From Carettochelys insculpta (Eukaryota; Chordata; Testudines; Carettochelyidae): a stretch of 64,000 bases of DNA. Under the pieces are notes generated by a model. It did not search any database and was not told the DNA's origin. It saw only the letters and a list, made by a program, of their open reading frames with translations. Each line of letters begins with the position of its first letter. The first letter of the stretch is position 1. The position numbers and the translations under genes are program-made. Location of the stretch: the NCBI RefSeq assembly GCF_033958435.1, contig NC_134137.1:174977501-175041500 (forward strand), given 5' to 3'. This document shows positions 24,334-40,617 of the stretch, piece after piece.

Positions 24334-24771
24334 CTAGGGTGCGTCAACACTAGCCGGCTACTTCGAAGTAGCCAGCACAACGTAGAAATAGCGCCCGTGG
24401 CGTCTACATGCTCCATGTGCTATTTCAACATTGAAATCGACATTAGGCGGCGAGACGTCGAAGTCGTTCTTCCCATCCAAAGATGGGAATAGCGCCCTAC
24501 TTGGACGTTGAACATCGAAGTAGGATGTGTTTAGACGATCCGCATCCTGCTACTTTGAAGTAGTGGGATCCTCCATGTTGGCCATCAGCTGAGGGGTTGA
24601 GACACTCTGTCCAGCCCCTGCGGGGCTCTATGGTCCCTGTGCGCAGCAGCCTTTAAAGCACCACAGACCCGGATTTCCTGTGGCAGGAAGCTGAGAGCGT
24701 ACAGGCAGCAGCACATGCACATGCTAGCCCTGCATGCCCTCTACAGACCCCGACCCATCTACCCACCACCC

Positions 24772-26420
24772 ATGGCATCGAGCCAGCCCCCCAAGCGCCC
24801 CCAGGGCTCCCCTCCTGAGGGGACCCAGGCACCCCCAGCAGCCAAGCGGGGGGCCAAAAAGAGGCGGGTCCCCTCCTGGTTGGAGGCCGAGCTCCGAGAC
24901 CTGCTGGGGCTCTGGGGTGAAGAGGGGGTGCTCCACATGATGGGAAGCAAGCGGCGGAATGCAGAAGCGTTCGCCCGACTGGCTGAGGGCCTGGCCGCCC
25001 AGGGTCACCCTGCCCGCGCTCCAGATCACGTCCAGAGTAAGGTGAAGGAGTTGCAGCAGGGGTACGCCCAGGCCCGGGACTCGGCCAGCCAGTCTGGGGC
25101 CACCCCCGCTGCTTGCCCCTATTACAGGGAGCTCAGGGCCATCCTGGGCTCCCGGTGCACCTCCTCCCCCCGGCCACCCTTAACACCATGGCCGACGAGC
25201 CCCAGCAGGCCTCAGAGCTGGAGTCTGGCCTGGAGGCCAGCCCTGCACCCCGAGGCCCGCCCTAGGAGCCCCCCCTCAGCACAGCGGAGGAGGGGTCCAG
25301 CAGCGAGGAGGGGGGGCTCCTCATCAACCTCCCCTCCTGGAGCACCAGACGGGCATCTGCCCACCAGGCTTCCCCCAACCGCGGCAATGGACGGTCAGGT
25401 ACGTACCCCACAGAGCACACACCCATGGGCCACAGGGCGGGGGCACCAGACACGACCAGGAGCCTCACACACCCCCAGCGGACCCCAACCCTCAAACGCC
25501 CAGCCACAGTATGATCCTGGGATGGCGTCACAGCCATCAGTGCCCGTCAGCACCCGCACCCATGGACAGCACTCAGCCTTAACCCTGGGGGCGGGGGGAC
25601 AATGCCATGGCGGCAGCCAACAGGGACATCACACCCACCGACAGGGACGGAGACCCAGCACCCAAGAGGGGGCGAGCGGAAACGGGCCACGGGCCAGGGT
25701 ACTGTACTAACAGCCTTCCCCTCCCTCTCTCCAGCTGCAGCATCCGACGCCCCAGGAAGCCAGGCACCCTCCGTCATCCACAACAGCCTGCTGGAGGTCA
25801 GCCACCACCAGTGCCCGGAGACACCCCCCCAAAGCCAGAGGGACGGTCCCGCCACCGCTGGACTCTGGGGATGGCCCCTGTGGACCCCCAGCTCCTGGCA
25901 GCTGTCCGGAGGCAGACGGAGGTGGCGGAGGAGTGTCTGCAGTTTGAGCAGGAGGAGTCCACCCAGCGGTGGGCAGCATGGGAGGATTTTATGGGGGTCT
26001 TTCGGGACATAGCCGGGTCAATCCGGGAGGCCGTCACCCGGCTCCTGCCCCCTGCTGCCCCTCGGGCCACCCTTCCTGCTGCTCCACCCAAGGCCCCCCC
26101 ACCGCACCGCCTGCCACCCCACCCGCCTTGCAGTCTGCTGTCCCACCCATCTCGCCACCTGCAAGCTCCACAGAGCCCACTGGGGCTGAAGACTGGCCAG
26201 TGGAGGCATCCTGGCCATACTTGCCGGTCCTCCCAGCCCCACAGCCGGCCACGCCGGGGACTACAGACACGGGGGACGGGGGTTGCGAGCCGTACCCGCT
26301 GGGGGTCACACCCCTCTATTCCCACCTCGGACTGATGGGCCAACGGCTGATCCGTCCACCGGGCCCCCATGTATATAGTTGCCCCCCCATGTATATAGTT
26401 GTCCCCCTTTTTGTATAATG
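24772..26420 (+). pseudogene. Myb/SANT-like (trihelix-type) DNA-binding protein of Harbinger element
   Basis: The first Met that gives a sensible N-terminus is at 24,772. A basic patch (KRGAKKRRVPS) precedes a Myb/SANT-like domain: WLEAELRDLLGLWGEE, RRNAEAFARLAEGL, then KVKELQQGYAQARD and ACPYYRELRAILG. In Harbinger elements such proteins bind element ends and help the transposase enter the nucleus. After about 25,150 the acidic linker (TAEEGSSSEEGGLL) is in another frame and meets a TAG near 25,264. A probable intron runs from the donor gtacgt near 25,396 to an acceptor in ctctccag near 25,734. The C-terminal exon has a helical segment (AAVRRQTEVAEECLQFEQEE, given in part as TEVAEECLQFEQEE). 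The frameshift and stop mark it as broken. Confidence 0.78.
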
Positions 26421-26476
26421 GTTGCAGTTTCTGTTGTGAACAAAACAAGTTATCAGGTTTCAGAAAAAAAAAGGTT

Positions 26477-28020
26477 TCATTTTCCAAAAAGCTGGAGGTG
26501 TGTGCTTGTTGGGGGGGGCGGGCGTGCAGGTGTTGGGGGCAGTGCGGGCTGTGTTGGGGGGGGTCTTCTGGGAAGGCCGGGGGGGTGCTCAGGGGTCTCC
26601 CTGATTGAAGTGGGCCCACAGGGCCTCACGGACCCGCACCCCCTTATGGTGGGCCTGGCAGCTGGGTGCGGCGGCTGGCTGGGGGAAGCCCGTGCCAGCG
26701 TCGACCGTCCACCCCAGATGAAAGCCTCCCCCTTGCTCTCGATGTTGTGGAGCGTGCAGCACACACCCACAACCTGGGGGATGTTTTGGAGGCTGATGTC
26801 CAGTCGGGCAAGGAGGCACCGCCAGCGGCCCTTCAGACAGCTGAATGTCCTCTCCACCACCACCTGGCAGGCGTGGTTCAGGCGGGCATTGAACTGCTCC
26901 TGGCTGGCGTTGAGGTGGCCATTGTACGGGCACATGAGCCAGGGCTGGAGGGGGTAGGCTGCATCCACCACAAGGCAGAGGGGCATGGTGGTGTCCCCCA
27001 GAGGGATCTCCCTCTGGGGGATGTAGGGTCCCCGCCTCCAGCCAGCGGCACAGGCCCCGAGTTCCTAAAAACACGGGCATCGTGTGTGCAGCTGGGCCAG
27101 CCCACGTACACATCCTGGAAGCAGCCCCAACTGTCCACCATGGCCTGCAGAACCACAGACTGGTAGCCTCTGGGGTTTATGTATCTTCCTCCGCTGTGGT
27201 CCGGGGAGCGGATGGGGATGTGGGTCCCATCCAGGGCCCCGAAGCAGTTCAGGAACCCCATGGAGGCGAATCCGGCGATGGCTGCACCCCCGTCCCCGAG
27301 TCGGATGACCCTCTGGAGCAACATGGCGTTAAGCACATGGACCACCTGTGGGGAGGGAACACAGACACCCATGAGGCTGTGCAGGGTGCCCCAGTGCCCT
27401 TTCCCCAGGCCCCCCTCCCGGGCACCTCCACGGGTACCCCACCCACCCGGCCCCTCTCTCCCCGGTGTCCCTCCCTCCCCAGCCCCACACCCGGCCCCCT
27501 TAGCCCCCCCAGTGGGTGCATGCCTGGGCCTCCTTACCTCCATGACGACGGCCCCAACTGCGGCCTTTCGCACTCCAAACTGGTGTCCCACAGAGCGATA
27601 GCTGTCTGGAGTGGCCAGCTTCCAGACAGCTATTGTGACCCTCCTCTCGGCGGGGAGGGCACGCCGCATCCAGGTGCCGTGGTGCCTCAGTGCTGGGGTG
27701 AGCCACTGGCAGAGCTTGAGAAAGGTCTGCCGGTGCATGCGGAAGTTCTGGAGCCACATATCGTCGTCCCACTTGCGCATGACGAGCTGTTCCCAGCACT
27801 TGGAGCTGCTGGGGTAGCTCCAGAGGTGGGGGAGCAGCCAGTGGGGGAGGAAGAGGGGAGCCCGGTGGTCTGGGGCATCCCCGTCTGCCTCCGGGGAGGG
27901 CTCATCAGGCAGGAACCACTGGGTGGCCTCCCGGGCAGCACCTAGCAGGACGCTGGCCCCCTGGATGACTACCTGGAGGGCCTCCTCTTCCTGCTGCTGC
28001 TGCTGCTGCTGGGTGTCCAT
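26477..28020 (-). pseudogene. HARBI1-like DDE transposase of the 4-kb Harbinger element, frameshifted
   Basis: It starts at 28,020 with a Gln run encoded by a CAG repeat. A helix-turn-helix-like region follows (SYRSVGHQFGVRKAAVGAV). A GTAAGG...CACAG intron (27,346-27,537) splits MEV/VHVLNAM. The catalytic residues are recognisable: Asp in GALDGTH (about 27,230), Asp in SCTHDARVF (about 27,080) and Glu in VVERTFSCLKGRW (about 26,852). Two single-base insertions, near 27,058 and 27,028, move the C-terminal third into another frame, so no single product contains all three residues. All three acids are otherwise kept, which suggests recent decay. Confidence 0.88.
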
Positions 28021-28398
28021 ATCTGCTGTGAATTGGTCTGCGAGAGAGTGGCTACTGCTCTGCAGACCTCGTGCTGTGCAGGCCAGGTGTGTCTGGGAGG
28101 GAACCCTTTAAAGGAGCGGCTTGCTGTTGCCCCGGAAGGGCTAGTCCAGCCTGTGACCCAGTCTGTGGGATTTCCTGGCCCCTTATTTCAAAAGAGGGTG
28201 CTTGTGTGTGTGTGGACACTCCACATTTACTTCCGGGGCGGCTCCTTTTGACGTTCCCTGTCACTACTTCGACATTGAATGTCGAGAGCACCAGCCCTGG
28301 AGGACGTGTAGACGATACGCGTCGAAGTAGCCTATTTTGATGTTATTACTTTGAAATAGGCTACTTCGATGTAGTGTGCTAGTGTAGACGTAGCCCTA

Positions 28399-29734
<1,336 letters not shown>

Positions 29735-30600
29735 TACCAAACCCCCTCTCTTCCCACGAGTTTGGGGAGCCGCACAGCCAGTCCCGGCCTTCCCACACCT
29801 TCACCCCCATTGACGCCTCTCCCCGTCTCCAACCCTCTTTGTCCTGGTCTGTCTGGTGCCTGGAAAAGCTTTGAAGAGAATGTTGTGGGCAACTCCTGTG
29901 AGGCAGTAAGGGAGGTGGGGCAGAGCTGGGCCACTTCTGGCTGTGGACCTGGGGACGAGCTGGGAGCAGCCACCACCACTAGCCCATGGCAGGGAGGAAA
30001 GTGCCTCTCAGAGCCAAACTCCAGCCACCACTACTGACTCCTCCACCCACAGGCCAGGAAGCAGGGAGCAGCTCCCCTGTCAGTAGCAGCAGCAGGAGGT
30101 TGGGTCTGAGTGGTGGTTTCCCTCCCCAGCAGAAAAGATGGGAGACCCTGCTTAGAGCTAAGTTCTGGCTGCCGCTATTGGTGGGGGTGTGCCCTGCTGC
30201 CCAGCCCAGCGGGGAGGGTCATTCAGTAGCGGCAGCCAGAGCTTGACTCTGATCAGCAGAGCCAACAGCTTCCATGGTGCTGGGGGCAAGATGGAAGGGG
30301 GTCCCGGCTCCCCATCCTGGAAGGTGCAGGGCCAGGGACTGCAGGGGTGGAGCTCAGGGCTCCCACCTTCCCATGGGCTTGGGGAGCCACATGGCCAACC
30401 CCAGCCTGGTCAGGGACCTGCTCAGCTAGTCCCAGCCTGGTTGGCCAGTCCAGCCTCCCTGTCAGGGTAGGAGAGTTATGTGGCCAGCCCCTGCCTTCCC
30501 GGGGGCTGGAGAGTCATGTTGGCCAACCCAGCCTTCCCGGGGCTTCCTGCCCTGGCCCCTGGCCTTGCCTCCCCACTCCCTGCCCCCCGGGTGGCAGACA
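29735..30600. repeat. GC-rich degenerate minisatellite-like region
   Basis: Repeated variants of ggggagccacatggccaacccc and ctgcccggggg occur, especially at 30,360-30,600. Reading frames through it are Gly/Pro/Ser-rich with no domain. Likely repeat-derived. Confidence 0.5.
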
Positions 30601-30714
30601 GACACATTTACATGCTGACATCATTCTGTCACCTGGAAGGAAAAAATATTATAGAGAGAGGTAATGAGACGTGCAAGTAAGCTGTGGATAGATTGGACAA
30701 GTCAAGCACTCTTA

Positions 30715-31069
30715 GGCTATGCCTACGCTGCAGAGTTATTTTGAGATAACAGCTGTTATTTTGAAATAACTTTGCTAGCATCTAGACTACGCACATGATA
30801 TTTCATAATACATTCCAAGTAGCAGGTGCATTATTTTGAAATCAGTAACCTTCATTGTAGGAGGAATAATGCCTATTTCAAAATAGGCACTATTAAGACA
30901 AGGAATTTTGAAATAAGCCATAATGGTGTCCAGTAGCACTATGTCAAAATAGTGTGTCTGGAAATGCTATTTCATAAAAGGTGGGTGCTATTTTAAAATG
31001 CATTTTGAGTGTAGCTATGTTGTGTCAAAGTAAGATATTTGGAAATAATTCTGTAGTGTAGTTGTAGCC
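30715..31069. mobile_element. Harbinger-like MITE (355 bp)
   Basis: The left end ggctatgcctacgctgcagagttatttt pairs with the right end gaaataattctgtagtgtagttgtagcc. The flanks TTA (30,712-30,714) and TCA (31,070-31,072) are a one-mismatch 3-bp duplication. The interior is rich in ttttgaaata motifs, a decayed relative of TTCGAA-type motifs. No gene. Confidence 0.82.
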
Positions 31070-31107
31070 TCAATTCACTTGGGAAGATCGAAGTATTTTG
31101 TACCCTT

Positions 31108-31192
31108 GGGGTGTGTCTACATGGGCACATATCTTCAAAATAGCCATACTAATGGCCATTTCGAAGATTACTAATGAGGTGCTGAACTGAAT
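31108..31192 (+). mobile_element. truncated left end of a palindromic Harbinger-type MITE
   Basis: ggggtgtgtctacatgggc...cttcaaaatagcc..actaatggccatttcgaagattactaatgaggtgctgaa matches the layout of the first 85 bp of the 21,228 element. It then stops abruptly. No right end was found nearby. Confidence 0.65.
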
Positions 31193-34100
31193 AAATAACA
31201 TGAAAAGAGTCTCTAGTGTATGGACAGTAGCAGCTCATACCTTAAAACTTAGTTCCTCCTGGGTCTCTCAAAAATTGGGCAGTCTAGTTTCTCCATTGAT
31301 TGCAGCTCTAGTTATTGTTATACTTCCCAGGTGATACCAACAAATTCAGTACCTGTTACCGTCTCTTTAGCAAGTTCTTCCTTGGCCTTGATCACTTTCT
31401 CTTTCCTCCTTCTGGTACTCAGTTCTGTGCTTAATCAGCATATCTCCCATCTTTCATATGTGCATGTCCCAACCATCAGATCCTTTTTTCCTTGATGATA
31501 TTTGTTAACCAGTGCTGCTCTCCAAACTCCCTTCTGTTCCTTTTCTTATTTTATCTTTCCATCCAACATGTAGTTTCTTCCACAGCTGTCATCAGTGATG
31601 GTGGGCAGCCACCTGTGTTCATTAGCCACTCTCATTGGTCAAATCTCTGCTCTGTACAGTAGGGTGACAAATACAATCAGATGGTATAATCTGATCTTTG
31701 GTTGAGTATGGAGACATCTGTTTGACCAGCTGTTGTGGAACACTTTGTGGTACAACCCAGTGGTCCGTGTAAGCTGTGTGCTTGTGCAGCTGCTGAGGAA
31801 AAATTCATATACCACCCAACTGATTAGCAGAGTGCCTGCTGCTAGGTTTTGTGTTTCTATTGGTGGTACACATTTGTATATGCTTTGGAGCACAAAAAAC
31901 ATTCTGCACATGGAAAAAGTCCACACACAGATAGAAAAAAATAGAGGGAAAATTGGTAAAGCCCTGCAAATTTGTGGTCATCCATTGATCAGTTTTGCAG
32001 ATTGTGAATTGGATGCCAATACAAATTTGTATCCACAGCCCTGCAAATCTGTGGATATTTGCAGATCATTTTTTAAGATTGCTGTTTGGATGCGGATAGA
32101 AATTTTTGTATCCACACAGGGCTCTATTTTCTGGTACAGATGTAATGGGCCTTTTTATAGTTTAAAATTTATAAATTAAAAGAAAAGCAGTATTGCTTAT
32201 TTTACACTCTGAATGTGTCCTGTGAGCTGCATTCTGTCAGTCTGCAAGTAGTTTGGGTTTCGGTGAAGTTCCATGTTACTGTTGTGCACCCTAATGACAT
32301 ATACCATGCAAACTGGTAAAAAAATTTCCTGTGATAACCACAACTGGCATATCCACAGGGATCTTATATTTGATCTGTAACCACGGGAGTAATTAACTTC
32401 TGAAGTTTTCTTTGGAAAGTAGGTAAAGTACGCAAGCAGGTTGCTAGGAACATAGATATCCCCTAATGAGGCCTTTTACTGAAATTCTACTGAGTGAACA
32501 CATTTTTTCTTCAAGAGAAGGATCCTGAATTAGTTCAAAATAGTAGTAAAACATAATAGAAATTTTCAGTCAGGACAAAAGAGCTTAGAGAGCCTCTGAA
32601 TTTTTGCAATTTATTTTACTTTCTGATCTTTTTTGGAATGCTTATTTCTTCTTGTTGCAATTTTGGAATGTCCTGAGGGAAAAGGAGTTCTAGTTTCCTA
32701 GTGGACTGTAGCTGTTACTGAAACTCCAAATACCTTTAGGGGCCTATTTTGTAGATAAGTTGCAAGTGACTTCGTTGACTGGTATTTTCTTAGACAGGAT
32801 GAGTAGCTTAAAAAAATCCTCCAGGGATGAAATCTTGGGTCTGCTGCAGTCAAAGTGAGAGTTTGACACTGGCTTCTGTGTGCCCAGGATTTCACTGCAG
32901 GTGTTAAGTCTATGGTAGATTGCTGGGTTTTGTTTATTTGCTTTAGTTAGTTTAATTCTTCAGTGACCTTTTTCCTACTGTGTGGTAATGTCCTGATTGT
33001 GTCGGTCTTTCCCAAAAACATATGCTCCTGAAAAAGGCACTGCAGAAAACAATACTGCAACATCAGAAGTAAGGACTGACTAATTTCTTCATGCTATTCT
33101 GGTGACAGCATTTGCTCAGAACAGTGCTTCTTAAACCATCATCCATAAAGACCTGCAGGTGTAGAGTAAGCAGGTATTTGTTGGCTGCTGTTTAGCTAGC
33201 ATCAGTAATTAATGTGTATTTTCAGTCTGGCTCCTTTGCTGTCAGCAATGTACAGTAGTTCTACTATCTAGGCCTCATTTCATCCACTCCTCTTGATCAT
33301 TAGAACTGAGAATTTTTGTGTTTTAGTTGAATTTTATACCAGAACACATGTCCTAATAACCTCAGGTTTCTATAGCATATTAAGAGAATCTAGGTATCAC
33401 AGTCGAAAATGATTATATAAAATATGGCTTCATTTTTGCTTCACGAGTCCCAGCAGTCCCACTGCAGCCTACAAAAGTGATTTCCAGTCACTTATCAAGA
33501 TCTGTTCTCTTATCTCTGATTTTACCTTAAATATTGGTTGCAGAGGATAAGAACCCATTGAGACAAAACATCCCAGTAACATTGGATGCTGTCTCTCATT
33601 TTCATGTTTGTCTAACTGGCACAAAATGGATCGCTGTTTTTCCAATTCAAAAGAAAATTCATCTTCCCCAGCTATAATGGTTTAGTCTGGGCTTCCTAGG
33701 AGCCCTCTGGAGAGAACACTCCATTGACTTGTGTTGAACACCCTGCCACTGCAACCCCAAACCGTTAAATCTGATGGATTAGGCAAGTGTGTGCTAAAGT
33801 GGATCAAAATGAGGTTTCCTCTGTGACCCAACTTATCAGATATTTTCTTGATCCTGACAACTGCATGTTTCTATTTTTTACATGAATTATCTGGTGTAGA
33901 CTCATCCCATACAACATCAAGTCCTTATCTTCAAAGCCAACAGCGCCTTCTGACTACGTAAATACCAGTTTTGTAGACACGGGCTAATGCAAGAACAAAT
34001 TTAGATGATACCTTTAAATTTATGTTTTGTATTGCTAAAATAATCTGTGGTCCATACATGTGGGAACACAACTTATACATCCACCTGAGTGTTTTCAGAT

Positions 34101-34429
34101 GAGATATCTTGCTGTCTTTAGCACCTATGTGGTCACATTTTCCATGACGAGAGCTCTGTTTTTTTCTGGTAATCTCCAGTTGCCAAAATGGCCCCTTGGG
34201 AACCTCTGCAACAGGAAGCAACTTAGATCAGACAAAGAGCTATTCTAATTAGCACAAGCGACTGACTCTAGGGGGACGTGATATAAAGCTACATTTTCCA
34301 TTCATATGCTGGCTCTGTATGTTGCTAATGTGGAGGTCCAGTAAATTGCAGCTTTTCTCTCAGATACTTATCTTATATATTATTTTTGCTATGTGTGTCC
34401 ATCTGTCTGTCTGGGCAAGGTTCTACCAT
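31193..34429. other. DSCAM intron, mostly unassigned
   Basis: About 3.2 kb of AT-rich intron. Bases 31,960-32,124 contain inverted ends (agccctgcaaatttgtgg and ccacacagggct) around repeated atccacag-type motifs, probably an old DNA-transposon MITE, but no target duplication fits. Nothing else recognised. Confidence 0.45.
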
Positions 34430-34434
34430 GTTCC

Positions 34435-34910
34435 TTTCCCCTCCCCCACCGCCCCCACACTGTGGCGGCCTCAGCCCCTCCCATGGCCAGCACCCAGCTC
34501 AGCCTCCCAACAGAACCCCCCCTGCACTGTATCAGCTCCAACCCATCCCTTGGCCATCGTGGGGCCTGGCCCCCCGATGGAGCCCGCCCCTTACATCATG
34601 CTAGCCCCTTCCCCGGCCAGCACGGGGCCCAGCCCAGCCCAGCCCCACAACAGACCCCCCTGTACTGCACCAGCCCCGGTCACTCCCCCAGCCAGCTCAC
34701 ACCCCCAACGGAGCCCCCCACACCATGCCAGACTCTCCCCCTAACCAGTGCAGGGCCCAGTCCAGGAGCCTGCTCCCACACACCATACCAGCCCCAGCCC
34801 CTTGCCCAATCAGTACAAGGCCCAGCCCAGCCCAGCCCCCCAACAGCGCCTTCCCCTGCACCATGACAGCCCCAGCTGCTAACCCCAGACAGCACGGAGC
34901 CCGGCCCATA
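34435..34910. repeat. C-rich degenerate minisatellite
   Basis: Imperfect units of about 90-100 bp recur, with variants of gccagcacggggcccagcccagcc, ccaacagacccccctgcactg and caccatgccagccc. The + strand reads Pro-rich in all frames. The interruption of AT-rich intron is abrupt at both ends. Confidence 0.65.
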
Positions 34911-36340
<1,430 letters not shown>

Positions 36341-36513
36341 TAACCAGCAACTATATGTGCAGCTTGAATAAGCCACTTTAGCTCAAAATCATGCAGTAAG
36401 ATTGTGAGTGACATTACATGAGCATGTCTTACTGTGGACAGAATGGGTACAGCTGCAGAAGGCAGGTTCAGAATGTCCAAGGGACTACAACTTGTTGACT
36501 TTAAGGGTTAAGA

Positions 36514-36827
36514 CGGGGATCAGCAACCTTTCTGAGGCAGAGTGCCAAAATATAACCTTTTGACCTCTGCGTGTGGCCGAGTGCCAGTGAAACTAAGCCA
36601 CTAAGGGTTCTACTCACAACAGCTTCATTAATAAATAAATTAAGGTGCAGAGTTTAGGTAGTTGGTAGCATTAGCTGGTCTTTTGTTAAGCCGCCATCAA
36701 TATGGCTGTGAGCACGGCCCCAGCTGCATGAGGTAGGAGGGGCGGGGCTGATCTCCCACCTTACTTGCCAATAAAAATCAGCTCGAATGTTGCTCTTGGC
36801 ACTCATGCTGGAGGTTGCTGACCCCTG
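36514..36827. mobile_element. hAT-like MITE (314 bp)
   Basis: The left end cggggatcagcaacctttctg and the right end ggaggttgctgacccctg form an inverted repeat of the Charlie-like type. The flanking 8-mers ggttaaga (36,506-36,513) and gattagga (36,828-36,835) match at six of eight bases, as expected for an aged hAT target duplication. It lies in the 1.1-kb intron that splits Ig10. No coding sequence. Confidence 0.8.
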
Positions 36828-37427
36828 GATTAGGAGGTATTGAACAGGAGGCGAAAGATAAATACTAAATAGTTTAAATATGGTTTTGACTGTTATTTAG
36901 ATATTAGGCTCAGGAAATATAGCTGTAGTGGCAGTGATCATTGTGTTGCCAATGTGCATCAAAATCCATGGTAAATTTTAACCATAATAATTTTCTAAAA
37001 AGAAAATACTCATGAGTGTAGCATATGACACACATTACTCTTTTCTAACACACTGGTTAGATCAACGTACATCCATGCATGTCACAGTATAAGCAATAAT
37101 GTGATCCAAATACAGGATCAGCAGTGACACTTAGAAGTTATGAAAGAGAGAAATCAATGCTGCATATCAGTCACTTTGATGCATTTTACAGCTTTGATTT
37201 ACATTATCCCCCACTGTACTTTTTAAAGGGGCAGATAATTAAGGAGGGCTCTCTCTGTAGTTGCTCTTTGTTATTCAAATCATAGCCAGGGTACCCCCTG
37301 TCCAAATACAGAGCACTGTCATACTTCAGCTTCCAGTGTGGCTTTAACTAAAGAGGGTCCTGGTTTTTCTTTTGTTTGATTTAATCCGATTGTAACTTCT
37401 TTAATGTATGCATTTTGTTTCCTGTGA

Positions 37428-39604
<2,177 letters not shown>

Positions 39605-39703
39605 TGCCACCAGACCAACCCAGACTTACTGTGTCCAAAACCACATCTTCTTCTATCACTCTTTCCTGGATACCTGGAGACAACGGTGGTAGTTCTATCC
39701 GAG
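39605..39703 (+). CDS. DSCAM: DSCAM exon e: first part of FN-III domain 5
   Basis: This 99-nt phase 1-1 exon follows the acceptor atccag. It reads [18 protein letters not shown], then the FN-III B-strand Trp ([14 protein letters not shown]), and ends at the donor gtaata. It is symmetric in phase, but skipping it would remove half a domain. The exon is intact. A 580-bp intron, the shortest in the window, separates it from exon f. Confidence 0.95.
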
Positions 39704-40195
39704 GTAATAGAATTCAGGTTAACAGCATCTAAATTATGGTCTCTTTAGAGCTGGAATGTAATAATTAACAACTGCAACAAAGTAAAATAAAACAACCTCA
39801 TATATTATCAGGACCCATGTCTGCAGTTGCACGATAGTCAATATCTTACAGTAAAATGCAGTCCCTTTCAGTTTTCATCTTACCCTATATTCCATCCTTC
39901 CCCAGTAGTTCTCTAGTAACTCTCATTGCTTGTACATGTGGCCTTTGACAATCCATTTAGGGACCTAGATAGATCCCCTGGTCTCTGCCTGTTGGCAAAA
40001 AAGCGTTTAAAAAGACCTCCTACTTCGTTTCCCACTGAAGCCAGAATACTGGAACAGTATCATTTCAAACGGTCACAGGAACACATTCACAAGAAATAGG
40101 TATATTACTCAGACTTTACTGGAACAATCAGTGAGAAAAGCGTTCAAATATCTTGCTGTGCAAAAGACTTTCAGAATGTATAGAAGTTCTCATAA

Positions 40196-40534
<339 letters not shown>

Positions 40535-40617
40535 TAGAAGCCATCCTGTTGCTATGGTTAGAAGGAGAAGCAAAGATGTTCTGATTTAGTTGTTTTGAGT
40601 ATTTGGTTATTGCTTTA

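Larger units (their letters stand above)
24337..28395. mobile_element. PIF/Harbinger element with two convergent genes (4,059 bp)
   Basis: Terminal inverted repeats gggtgcgtcaacactagc and gctagtgtagacgtagcc are flanked by CTA at 24,334-24,336 and 28,396-28,398. Just inside the left end is an 18-bp perfect palindrome, ggctacttcgaagtagcc (24,356-24,373). A + strand Myb/SANT-like gene and a - strand HARBI1-like transposase gene converge near 26,420-26,480. This two-gene plan is typical of PIF/Harbinger elements, in which the Myb-like protein assists the transposase. Both genes carry lesions, so the copy is probably immobile, although its structure is complete end to end. Confidence 0.92.

Noticed and set aside
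25262..26619. Several 60-270 codon frames opposite the Myb-like gene, including a 273-codon - strand frame
   Set aside because: High GC lowers stop frequency. The frames are antisense to recognisable Myb-like sequence and contain no domain.
26666..27945. + strand frames of 166 and 287 codons across the transposase
   Set aside because: Antisense shadows of the HARBI1-like gene, whose motifs are on the - strand.
24655..28020. CpG-island promoter of a host gene
   Set aside because: The high GC and CpG content coincides exactly with the transposon's own coding sequence. No host first exon is present.
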